This document shows positions 7,488 through 14,569 of a DNA stretch of 33,563 bases, piece after piece. The position numbers and the translations under genes were made by a program. The first letter of the stretch is position 1; every line of letters begins with the position of its first letter. Source of the DNA: a virus; the IMG/VR virus record IMGVR_UViG_3300008267_001363, positions 1-33,563 of that record; one strand, given 5' to 3'. The notes below the pieces were generated by a model, which saw only the letters and a program-made list of their open reading frames with translations, made no database searches and was not told the origin of the DNA.

Positions 7488-8360
7488 ATGGCAACATTAC
7501 AACAACAATACAATTTAATTAAAGAAGGTAAAGGAGATAAACAATTTTTCCTTAAATCAGCAAAATATCAGTTTCCTGATTACATTACCTCTTTAACAGA
7601 CTTTAATACAGCTATTCATATTTTAAAAACTAAAAACATTTTAAATGAGGAAGTAAAAACCCCTCAAGCTAAAAAAGATTGGTTTAAAATATTTGAAGCT
7701 GAAGTAAAAGCTCATAATAAAGAAATGGAAAAAGATTTAGTTGATCTTGAAACTAAAAACTTTGACTATAAAGATAAAAAAAATATTGACAATTTATATG
7801 GTCAATCCTTTTTAATGGGTTATTTAGCTGAAATGGGTGATCCTAAAAATGCTGATAAAACTGTAGGTGAATTAAAAGACATGGTAGCTAAAAATATGGC
7901 TAAAGATGTTAATTATTATCACAAAAATGCTTCTTTTGGTATTAAAGGAATTGGATACACCCAACAAGAACCATCTAAAGATCCTAAAGGTAAACATAAA
8001 TCAAGTGGATACGGTGAATTAAGTGAAGCAAAACGTCCTTCAATTGCTAACCATATTAAAGAAGTAGAAAAAACAAGTTCTAGAGTTGCTTTAGAAGCTA
8101 AAATAAATGCTATTGATGAGGCAATTGAAAAACGTAAATCAAAATTAGCATTAGCTGAGTCTGAAGATTTAGCTGAAATGATTGATAAATCAATGGTTAA
8201 AGTACTTAATAAAGAAATTAAAGAATTAGAAAAGTACAAAGCAAAAACCGAAAAGTTATATGAAAAAATGACTGGAGGAGCTAAAGAAGAAATTATTGAT
8301 GAGGTTGAAAAAACAGAAGAACCTACATCAGAAAATTACGATCTTTCAAATCTTAAGTAA
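7488..8360 (+). CDS. Unknown Lys/Glu-rich coiled-coil protein preceding the protease
   Basis: The 290-residue protein begins MATLQQQYNLIKEGKGDKQF. The N-terminal half is mixed, with aromatic segments (KSAKYQFPDY, DNLYGQSFLMGYLAEMG). Residues of about 190-270 form a long charged helix with coiled-coil spacing (ALEAKINAIDEAIEKRKS, EIKELEKYKAKTEKLYEK), and the tail is acidic. The composition is like that of prohead core components, and its stop shares an A with the protease start (TAATG), so both are made together. I infer a scaffold- or core-associated role; no named family was recognised. Confidence 0.78.
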   Translation: MATLQQQYNLIKEGKGDKQFFLKSAKYQFPDYITSLTDFNTAIHILKTKNILNEEVKTPQAKKDWFKIFEAEVKAHNKEMEKDLVDLETKNFDYKDKKNIDNLYGQSFLMGYLAEMGDPKNADKTVGELKDMVAKNMAKDVNYYHKNASFGIKGIGYTQQEPSKDPKGKHKSSGYGELSEAKRPSIANHIKEVEKTSSRVALEAKINAIDEAIEKRKSKLALAESEDLAEMIDKSMVKVLNKEIKELEKYKAKTEKLYEKMTGGAKEEIIDEVEKTEEPTSENYDLSNLK

Positions 8361-8965
8361 TGAAACAAGTTTTAATAGAAACCATTCCGTTTAGTGTATC
8401 ACGTACACAACTACATGAGGGTGTGAAAGCACCTTCTGGTAATCCTTTAGTTGAAGGTATTCTAGCTACTGCTGAAGTAAAAAACGGTAATGGTAGATAT
8501 TATCCAAAAGATTTGTGGGAACGTGAAATTGATAAATACCAACAAATGGTAAAAGAAAATAGAGCAACAGGTGAATTAGATCACCCTGAATCCTCTATTA
8601 TATCTTTAAAAAATGTATCTCACGTTATTAGAGAAATTTGGTGGAACGGAGATAAAGTAATGGGTAAAATTGAGATTTTACCTACTGTATCTGGTAATAT
8701 ATTAAAAGCACTTATTGATAACAATGTTATGGTAGGTGTATCATCTCGTGGAATGGGCAGTTTAAAACCATTAGGAGAAGGCACATTAGAAGTACAAGAT
8801 GATTTCGAATTATTATGTTGGGACTTTGTATCAACCCCATCAAATCCAGGCTCATATATGAATTTGGTTAGAGAAAGTAAAGAATATAGTGAAATTGATT
8901 ATTCAAAAGTTAATTCTTTATTAACAGAAATTTTATGTGCTAATGGCACATGCCCAATATTTTAA
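8360..8965 (+). CDS. Prohead core protease (T4 gp21-like)
   Basis: The 201-residue serine protease would digest scaffold and trim capsid proteins before DNA packaging. Family marks are the N-terminal segment NGNGRYYPKDLWEREI, the catalytic His75 in GELDHPESS, the nucleophile region VGVSSRGMG (Ser128/Ser129) and Asp155 in LLCWDFVSTPSNPG, the layout expected for the herpesvirus-protease-like fold of T4 gp21 and HK97-type proteases. Its length is close to the 212 residues of T4 gp21. Which of the two adjacent serines is the nucleophile cannot be decided by eye. It is the last gene before a strong terminator. Confidence 0.93.
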   Translation: MKQVLIETIPFSVSRTQLHEGVKAPSGNPLVEGILATAEVKNGNGRYYPKDLWEREIDKYQQMVKENRATGELDHPESSIISLKNVSHVIREIWWNGDKVMGKIEILPTVSGNILKALIDNNVMVGVSSRGMGSLKPLGEGTLEVQDDFELLCWDFVSTPSNPGSYMNLVRESKEYSEIDYSKVNSLLTEILCANGTCPIF

Positions 8966-8973
8966 CCCCTCTT

Positions 8974-8986
8974 AGGATAGTATCCT
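8974..8986 (+). other. Small perfect inverted repeat downstream of the protease
   Basis: AGGATA and TATCCT flank a single G. The palindrome sits nine bases after the protease stop and eight before the terminator stem. It may be part of 3'-end RNA structure or a protein-binding site; only the symmetry is seen. Confidence 0.4.
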
Positions 8987-8993
8987 TTGATCG

Positions 8994-9025
8994 ACCCTCC
9001 CTTAAAAAGGAGGGTTTCTTATTTT
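8994..9025 (+). terminator. Rho-independent terminator after the prohead protease
   Basis: ACCCTCC (8994-9000) pairs with GGAGGGT (9009-9015), a seven-base GC-rich stem with an eight-base loop in otherwise AT-rich DNA, followed by the T-rich run TTTCTTATTTT. It separates the portal-to-protease genes from the scaffold and capsid genes, so the latter need their own promoter or read-through. Confidence 0.85.
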
Positions 9026-9168
9026 CGCGATTTTGAAGAATCCCCATATATGTATATTCGTAATATGCGATTTTCTATATCGCATTAAGATTTTAAATAT
9101 CTATTACGCTTCGAGAAATCAATAATAAGCGTACTTCCAACAAAAATTATTTGAGGACAAAAAACAAA
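9026..9168 (+). promoter_or_regulatory. Structured leader before scaffold gene, likely promoter region
   Basis: These 143 non-coding bases hold two hairpins. TGCGAT (9066-9071) pairs with ATCGCA (9079-9084), and TACGCTT (9105-9111) pairs with AAGCGTA (9127-9133) across a 15-base loop. Between them lies AATATCTATTA, two mismatches from the boundary motif used elsewhere. Close to the start is TTGAGGAC, one of very few purine-rich stretches upstream of a gene here. After the terminator this region must supply transcription of scaffold and perhaps capsid genes, so I infer a promoter plus structured 5' leader. No exact motif copy is present. Confidence 0.5.
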
Positions 9169-10209
9169 ATGGCAAACAGAGACTTACTTAAAGAAGCCAT
9201 TGCCGATGCTAAGACTGTTAAGGAAACAGCCATCGCCAATGCAAAAGCTGCTTTAGAGGAAGCTTTCACTCCCTATTTAAAAGAAAAGTTAGCTGCAAAG
9301 TTAGCTGAAATGGATGAAGAGGATGAAACTAAATCAAAAGTAGAAGAAAATGAAAAAGAGGAAGTTGAAGAAAATTTAGAAATGGATGAAGCAACAGAAA
9401 TGGACGAAATAGAAAAGGACATGGATGAAGCTAAAGAAATGGATGAAATGGACTTAGACGAACTCTTAAGAGAATTAGATGAATTAGAGGTAGAAGAAGG
9501 ATTAGGCACGATCAATGATCCCGCAGCTGAACCTGGAACCGACGATCACGGAAACATTGCTGAAGCTGAAGAAGCTGAAGTAGAAGCAGGTGAAGAAGGT
9601 GAAGGCGAAGAAGATGAAGAAATTGATCTTGAAAACATGTCCGAAGACGACCTTAAATCATTTATTGAATCAGTAATTGCTGACATGGTTGAAACTGGCG
9701 AATTAGAAGCTGGTGAAGGTATGGAAAGCGAAGAAGGTGAAGAAGAAGGTGAAGAAGGTGAAGAAGGTGAAATGGATATGGGTGCTGAAATGATGGCCGA
9801 AGTGAAGAAAATGAAAAAAGAAGTAGAAGAAGCTAAAAAAGCTAAAGAAAAAGCTGAAAAAGAATTAAAAGAAGCTTTAGAAACTGTTTCTACTATCAAA
9901 ACAGAACTTCAAGAGGTTAACTTATTCAACGCTAAATTACTTTACACTAACAAAATTTTCAAAGCTAAAAACTTAACCGAATCACAAAAAGTAAAAGTAT
10001 TAGCCGCTTTTGATAAAGCAGCTAGTGTAAAAGAAGCTAAATTAGTATTCGAAACCTTATCAGAAGGATTCGTTGAAAAGAAAGCTCCAATGAATGAATC
10101 ATTAATCCGTAGTAGCGCTTCTAAAGCATCAGGTGCAATTACAAAGAAACCAATTATGGAAGCTAATGATCAGGTTACAAGATGGCAAAAATTAGCCGGT
10201 ATTAAATAA
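9169..10209 (+). CDS. Prohead core scaffold protein (T4 gp22-like)
   Basis: ATG 9169 gives 346 residues; a TTG at 9151 would add six residues but ATG after the A-rich leader is preferred. The N-terminus (MANRDLLKEAIADAKTVKET) and predicted coiled coils suit an internal scaffold that the capsid shell forms around. The middle (about residues 45-210) is extremely acidic, with Glu/Asp/Met runs and a tandem Gly-Glu-Glu tract. A long Lys/Glu coiled coil follows (about 210-260), and the C-terminus is RWQKLAGIK. Many Leu/Ile-x-x-Glu-type sites could serve the upstream protease. T4 gp22 is 269 residues; the acidic tract explains most of the extra length. Position between protease and major capsid protein matches T4 exactly. 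Confidence 0.85.
   Translation: MANRDLLKEAIADAKTVKETAIANAKAALEEAFTPYLKEKLAAKLAEMDEEDETKSKVEENEKEEVEENLEMDEATEMDEIEKDMDEAKEMDEMDLDELLRELDELEVEEGLGTINDPAAEPGTDDHGNIAEAEEAEVEAGEEGEGEEDEEIDLENMSEDDLKSFIESVIADMVETGELEAGEGMESEEGEEEGEEGEEGEMDMGAEMMAEVKKMKKEVEEAKKAKEKAEKELKEALETVSTIKTELQEVNLFNAKLLYTNKIFKAKNLTESQKVKVLAAFDKAASVKEAKLVFETLSEGFVEKKAPMNESLIRSSASKASGAITKKPIMEANDQVTRWQKLAGIK
9730..9771 (+). repeat. Tandem GAA/GGT-type repeat inside the scaffold gene
   Basis: Units of GAAGAAGGT recur in tandem with one extra GAA, encoding a Gly-Glu-Glu tract. A related degenerate run lies at 9594-9620. Such in-frame repeats can expand or contract without breaking the frame, so the acidic region may vary in length between relatives. 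Confidence 0.8.
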
Positions 10210-10248
10210 TTTAAACAAAAACAAACAAAAAAATAAAAAAACACAAAA
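10210..10248 (+). promoter_or_regulatory. Almost pure A/C leader of the major capsid gene
   Basis: The 39 bases between the scaffold stop and ATG 10249 contain no G at all and consist mainly of A runs broken by C and T. There is no Shine-Dalgarno sequence. Unstructured A-rich leaders promote translation in Bacteroidota, so this is likely a high-efficiency ribosome landing site for the most abundant virion protein. No boundary motif is present, so the capsid gene is probably transcribed with the scaffold gene. Confidence 0.6.
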
Positions 10249-11898
10249 ATGTCACAAGTACAACAACTTTTAGAAAGCGCAGCTGGTTCTTGGAAGAACT
10301 TGCAAAGCGACGCCGCTAAATTGTCTAGCAAATGGACTAAAACCGGCTTATTAGAAGGTTTGGGTGAGGTTGAGAAAAACAATATGTCAATCTTACTTGA
10401 AAACCAAGCAAAACAGTTAGTAACAGAAGCTAACCAAATTTCTACTAACTCTTATTTTACTAACGGTACTCAAGGTGAAAACTGGGCTGGTATTGCATTA
10501 CCTTTAGTTCGTAAGGTATTCGGTACAATCGTAGCTAAAGAATTCGTTTCAGTTCAACCTATGAACATGCCTTCAGGCCTTGTGTTCTTCTTGGATTTCC
10601 AATATGGTAACTCTAAGACTCCATTCGGTGCTAACGGATCTTTATATGGTGACAGGAACGCTTCTGGTCCATTCCCATTTGCTACTCCTGCTGCTTCAGG
10701 TGGTCTTTACAATCCAGCTAACAAATTCTCCTACTCTCAAAACACAACTTCTTCAGTAGTATCTGCTACGATCATCACCGCCTCTTGGCAGGAAGTTAAT
10801 TTTGATTCTGAATTGTCAGCTTCTATCGCTGCTGGTAACGTTAAGAAATTCACAGTTTCTACAGCTACTACTACTTTACCTAACTTTGATGCTGATTCTA
10901 CAAGAGGATTCGCTTTCACTTCAGGTTCAATTTTCACAGTTGCTAGAGCTTTACCTCAGTTCACTACTTACAACTACACTGCAAACACTATTACTTTCTT
11001 CTTGACTGGTTCAACTGCTGAAACTAATGGTACTGCTGTAGCTGGTGGTTCTGTTGTAACTTACACTAAAGCTACTACTGATCAATACAGAGGTGATTTT
11101 GAAGAATCTTCTTCTTACGCTGTACCTAACGCTCAAAGTGCTACTCAAATCGTTATCCCTGAGATCAACGTTAAAATGCAATCTCAAGCCATCACTGCTA
11201 AGACTCGTAAGTTGAAAGCTGTATGGACTCCTGAATTCGCACAAGATTTAGCTGCTTACCAAAACATCGATGCTGAAGCTGAATTGACTAACATCATGAG
11301 TGAGTACATTTCAATGGAAATTGATTTGGAAATCTTGGATATGTTGATCGAAGATGCTGCTGCTGGTACTGAGTACTGGAGCGCAGTAAACAACACTACT
11401 ATTAGTACTACTGGTACTTTCGGTTCTGCTGGTTACTACAACACTCAAGGACAATGGTTCCAAACTTTGGGTACTAAAATCCAAAAGTTAAGCAACAAAA
11501 TTCACCAGTTAACTTTACGTGGTGGTGCTAATTTCTTGGTTACTTCTCCTACAGTTGCTACTGTGTTGGAATCTATCCCTGGATTTGCTTCTACTTCAAA
11601 TGGTGAAGCTGAACAAATGGAGTATGCTTTCGGTGTACAAAAAGTAGGTTCAGTAAACGGTCGTTACAAGGTTTACAAAAACCCTTACATGACTGAAAAC
11701 GTAATCTTGTTAGGTTACAAAGGTTCACAATTCTTGGAAACTGGTGCTGTATTTGCTCCTTACATTCCTATGATTATGACTCCTTTGGTGTACGATCCTG
11801 ATACCTTCACTCCACGTAAAGGTCTTTCCAAGTCAGTTACCCATTCAAAGTTTCGTTATGAACTTTCCATTCTCATTATCAACCGCAGATCCAAATAA
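10249..11898 (+). CDS. Major capsid protein (T4 gp23-like)
   Basis: The 549-residue HK97-fold shell protein carries QPMNMPSGLVFFLDFQYG (about residues 104-121), the counterpart of the QPMN segment of T4 gp23, and a C-terminal FLETGAVFAPYIPMIMTPLV then YDPDTFTPRKG block typical of gp23 relatives. Upstream, QLVTE-ANQ (cut after Glu60) resembles the FLTE-AE site where T4 gp21 trims gp23, so the mature protein probably starts at Ala61. Codon use is noticeably more C-rich than in the neighbours, consistent with high expression. T4 gp23 is 521 residues. The last 41 bases overlap the next gene in another frame, and the final residues (SILIINRRSK) are unlike the gp23 C-termini I know. Confidence 0.95.
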   Translation: MSQVQQLLESAAGSWKNLQSDAAKLSSKWTKTGLLEGLGEVEKNNMSILLENQAKQLVTEANQISTNSYFTNGTQGENWAGIALPLVRKVFGTIVAKEFVSVQPMNMPSGLVFFLDFQYGNSKTPFGANGSLYGDRNASGPFPFATPAASGGLYNPANKFSYSQNTTSSVVSATIITASWQEVNFDSELSASIAAGNVKKFTVSTATTTLPNFDADSTRGFAFTSGSIFTVARALPQFTTYNYTANTITFFLTGSTAETNGTAVAGGSVVTYTKATTDQYRGDFEESSSYAVPNAQSATQIVIPEINVKMQSQAITAKTRKLKAVWTPEFAQDLAAYQNIDAEAELTNIMSEYISMEIDLEILDMLIEDAAAGTEYWSAVNNTTISTTGTFGSAGYYNTQGQWFQTLGTKIQKLSNKIHQLTLRGGANFLVTSPTVATVLESIPGFASTSNGEAEQMEYAFGVQKVGSVNGRYKVYKNPYMTENVILLGYKGSQFLETGAVFAPYIPMIMTPLVYDPDTFTPRKGLSKSVTHSKFRYELSILIINRRSK

Positions 11899-12730
11899 CA
11901 TTTGGATGCAAGAGTTAACAGATGAGGAATTAGCAATTAATAAACCTAAAGCATACAAACAGTTTATGGACTTGTATAACTTTGTTGCTGGTGGTGCTCT
12001 AGTAAACTTATTACCCTCAGAAGGTAATTTTCAAGATCAAGTTTATGTAGCTAATTTGGGTATTTATTTACCTCACATTAAAAACGAAAATCATATTATT
12101 TTATCTAATTTTACTTCTGACCCTCGTAAAGGTGAAGAATTAGTTGGAGAAAAATATTTTAATCAAATGGGTTATAAAACAGCAATCTCCCCATACAAAT
12201 GGGAAGGTGAGGCCGATTTGAAATACCTTTACGGAAACAAATATATTGGTGGTTACGGTATTCGTTCAAACATCAAAGCATATGAGTGGATGGAAGAAAC
12301 TTACAATATGGATATTCTTAAAGTAGCTATGGTTGATGAATATTTGTATCATTTAGATTGTTCTATCTTCGCATTAAACCAAGACCAGACATTAGTTTGC
12401 ACTGAATTGTTTGATGAGGAAGAATTGCAAATGATGGAAAAAGAAACAGAAATTATTGATATTCATGTTGACGATGCTTTGTGTGGATTAACTAATTCTG
12501 TAAGAATGGGTAATATGATTATGTGTGCCTCTAATATTTCTGAATTGAAAAAATCACATGAGTATTATGAAGGTGAAAAACACAAAATTGAAACATTAGA
12601 AAAGATTTGTAGCGATGCTGGTATGGAACCTGCTATCTTCAATCTATCAGAATATATGAAATCAGGTGCTATGTTGTCTTGTATGATGATGCATTTGAAT
12701 AGAGTTGACCACAATAAAACCTTATTATAA
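11858..12730 (+). CDS. Amidinotransferase / dimethylargininase-family enzyme
   Basis: The 290-residue protein matches the guanidino-group-modifying superfamily (arginine deiminase, dimethylarginine dimethylaminohydrolase, amidinotransferases), which attacks the guanidinium carbon with a cysteine. In order: DPNNIWM (11-17), DQVYVANLGIYLP (60-72), DPRKGEE (88-94), WEGEADLKYL (115-124), GGYGIRSN (131-138), the His-Asp motif YHLDCSIFAL (164-173, His165 and Asp167), LTNSVRMGN (211-219), and near the end SEYMKSGAMLSCMMMHL with the presumed nucleophile Cys275. The full catalytic layout is kept, so an active enzyme is likely; the substrate is unknown. ATG 11858 is chosen because conserved PNN-W-M lies before the later ATG 11906. 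The start lies inside the capsid gene, and the stop shares an A with the next start. Confidence 0.85.
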   Translation: MNFPFSLSTADPNNIWMQELTDEELAINKPKAYKQFMDLYNFVAGGALVNLLPSEGNFQDQVYVANLGIYLPHIKNENHIILSNFTSDPRKGEELVGEKYFNQMGYKTAISPYKWEGEADLKYLYGNKYIGGYGIRSNIKAYEWMEETYNMDILKVAMVDEYLYHLDCSIFALNQDQTLVCTELFDEEELQMMEKETEIIDIHVDDALCGLTNSVRMGNMIMCASNISELKKSHEYYEGEKHKIETLEKICSDAGMEPAIFNLSEYMKSGAMLSCMMMHLNRVDHNKTLL

Positions 12731-13467
12731 TGGCACAAACATTACAAGAATGGTTAAGTACTGAAGTTAAACAACTTCAGAAAATGCCTGTTGGAGAATT
12801 ATCTAACACATTTTTCTTTAGAGACCCAATTCGCCCAAACTATATTGACCATGAGCATTTTTACTCACCTGCTGATGGAACTATTTTATACCAAAAGTTT
12901 ATTAAAGATCCTTCTGAACCTATAGTTGAAATTAAGGGTATGAATTATACTCTTCAAGATGTTATGGGCGATGATGAATACAATAAACCTTCACTAGTTA
13001 TTGGTATATTTATGTCGTTTTATGATGTTCACATCAATCGTATACCCTACGGAGGTCTGCTGTCATATAAACCACTAGACGCGATTCAATCAACTAACAA
13101 ACCTATGTTGGCGGTTGAAAAAGATATATTAAATAAAAAAATTAACCCCGCAAACATGGAGTACTTAAAGTATAACGAGCGTATGTGGAATAAAATTTAT
13201 TCACCTACCTTAGATTATACTTATTACTTAATTCAAATTGCTGACGAGGATGTAAACGTTATTGCTCCCTTTACTATGGATCAAAACGATGTTTTTGCTC
13301 AAAACGAAAGATTTTCTTTAATTAGATGGGGTTCACAGGTTGATTTGGTGTTACCATTAGATGATAGATATGATTTCGAGTTATGTTTAGATGATGCTAT
13401 GCATGTTAATGCTGGCTTAGACCAACTTGTAAAAATTAACTTTAATGAATACAAAACTAACTCATGA
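12730..13467 (+). CDS. Phosphatidylserine decarboxylase-family pyruvoyl enzyme
   Basis: The 245-residue protein carries the family signature in order: FFFRDPIRPNY (28-38), YSPADG with Asp49 (45-50), IFMSFYDVHINRIPYGG with His101 (93-109), NERMWNK (149-155), YYLIQIADEDVNVI (165-178), and the self-cleavage region NERFSLIRWGSQVDLVLP with Gly201-Ser202 (192-209). In the family an Asp-His-Ser triad cuts before the serine, which becomes the pyruvoyl cofactor of the alpha chain; all three are present. Characterised members convert phosphatidylserine to phosphatidylethanolamine at the membrane; some relatives act on amino acids. No membrane helix is seen, and the length suits the short bacterial forms. 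It is joined by overlaps to the enzyme before it and to the PhoH gene after it. Confidence 0.88.
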   Translation: MAQTLQEWLSTEVKQLQKMPVGELSNTFFFRDPIRPNYIDHEHFYSPADGTILYQKFIKDPSEPIVEIKGMNYTLQDVMGDDEYNKPSLVIGIFMSFYDVHINRIPYGGLLSYKPLDAIQSTNKPMLAVEKDILNKKINPANMEYLKYNERMWNKIYSPTLDYTYYLIQIADEDVNVIAPFTMDQNDVFAQNERFSLIRWGSQVDLVLPLDDRYDFELCLDDAMHVNAGLDQLVKINFNEYKTNS

Positions 13468-14140
13468 AGATTCTATCTTCCAAGAAAAACGTAAACCGAA
13501 AAACCCCATTAAATTTAAATTAAACCTAAACGAGGAACAAAAAGACGCAAAGTCTAAAATCTTAAATAACACAATTACTCTATTAGCAGGATCAGCAGGT
13601 TCAGGTAAAACATTACTTGCTTGTCAGATCGCATTAGAGAAATTGTTTATGAAAGAGGTTGAAAAGGTAATAATTACTAGACCAACTGTTTCTAAAGAAG
13701 AAATCGGATTCTTACCAGGCGATCTAAGAGAAAAAATGGATCCTTGGGTACAACCAATTTATCAAAACATGTATTTACTTTACGATAAAGATAAAGTAGA
13801 AAAATGTATTGCTGAAGGTTCTATTGAAATTGTACCTTTATCGTTTATGCGTGGTAGAACGTTTGTAAATAATTTTGTAATTGTAGATGAGGCACAAAAC
13901 GTAACTCATGAACAAATGCATATGATTGTTACTCGTATTGGTTTAAATTCAAAAATGATTATTTGTGGTGATGATGCTCAAGTAGACTTGAAGAAAAGAT
14001 CTGATTCTGGGTTTAAATTTTTATACAAAGGTGCATCAAAAATTAAAAAATTAGAAGCCATTACTTTAAAAACAAACCACAGAGATCCTATTGTAGAAGA
14101 TTTGTTGAGATATTACGACGAATCCCCTATCAATATTTAA
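13445..14140 (+). CDS. phoH: PhoH-like ATPase
   Basis: The 231-residue P-loop protein has Walker A GSAGSGKT (49-56), the family segment ITRPTVSKEEIGFLPGD (77-93), Walker B FVIVDEAQN (144-152), and a sensor-like ICGDDAQVD (173-181). These mark the PhoH family, common in marine and freshwater phages and related to superfamily 1 helicases; its role in infection is unsettled, though RNA-directed activity has been proposed for the family. The first 23 bases overlap the decarboxylase gene. PhoH genes usually sit among nucleotide or host-takeover genes, so its place in the capsid operon, joined to two metabolic enzymes, is of interest. Confidence 0.93.
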   Translation: MNTKLTHEDSIFQEKRKPKNPIKFKLNLNEEQKDAKSKILNNTITLLAGSAGSGKTLLACQIALEKLFMKEVEKVIITRPTVSKEEIGFLPGDLREKMDPWVQPIYQNMYLLYDKDKVEKCIAEGSIEIVPLSFMRGRTFVNNFVIVDEAQNVTHEQMHMIVTRIGLNSKMIICGDDAQVDLKKRSDSGFKFLYKGASKIKKLEAITLKTNHRDPIVEDLLRYYDESPINI

Positions 14141-14158
14141 CGATTTGTTAATTTTTAT

Positions 14159-14167
14159 ATATTTATA
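14159..14167 (+). promoter_or_regulatory. Boundary motif ATATTTATA opening the adhesion block
   Basis: This exact nine-base copy is followed by C rather than A. Seventeen bases separate it from ATG 14185, the longest spacing among the exact copies. It would start the unit 14185-15055. Confidence 0.48.
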
Positions 14168-14184
14168 CCCAGCACCGTTATAGT

Positions 14185-14568
14185 ATGTCAGCTGGAATAT
14201 ATAATTTATCGATTGAACAAGGAGCAACCTTTGATTTAGAAATAAGATACAAAGATGCTAATGGAGATCCTGTAGATTTAACAGGGTATAATGGTCGTTT
14301 ACAAATCCGCCAAACCCCAGACTCTACAACATCATATATTACGTTAAGCAGTTCATTGCAACCCGATGGAACAGGATTAAATTTTAGTGGTTCAGATAGA
14401 AATAAACCACCAACATCAGGTTCAATATCTATTTTTATATCTGCTTACTCTTCTTCATTGTTAAACTTTGGACAAGGTGTATATGATTTAGAAATATACT
14501 CAGGTAGTTATGCTTATAGATTAATACAAGGTGGTGTAAGATTAAGTAAAGAAGTAACAAGATACTAA
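14185..14568 (+). CDS. Beta-sandwich virion protein (baseplate/fibre-upper type)
   Basis: The 127-residue protein has the sequence logic of the immunoglobulin-like N-terminal domain of phage baseplate or receptor-binding adaptors: IEQGATFDLEIRYKDANG, PVDLTGYNGRLQIRQ, SGSISIFISAYSSSLL, then GQGVYDLEIYSGSYAYRLIQ, closing with LSKEVTRY. In related phages this module precedes fibre genes and probably anchors them. It starts a unit with its own boundary motif; its stop is one base before the collagen-like fibre gene. The family fold is moderately sure; the exact place in the virion is inferred. Confidence 0.72.
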   Translation: MSAGIYNLSIEQGATFDLEIRYKDANGDPVDLTGYNGRLQIRQTPDSTTSYITLSSSLQPDGTGLNFSGSDRNKPPTSGSISIFISAYSSSLLNFGQGVYDLEIYSGSYAYRLIQGGVRLSKEVTRY

Positions 14569-14569
14569 A

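Noticed and set aside
9273-9899. Two minus-strand open frames, extremely Ser-rich
   Set aside because: They are antisense shadows of the Glu/Asp-rich scaffold gene, whose codons read as Ser on the other strand.
14137-14156. TTAAC/GTTAA hairpin followed by TTTTT after phoH, as a terminator
   Set aside because: The stem has only five AT-rich base pairs and includes the stop codon region, so it is too weak to call, although it sits at a plausible place.
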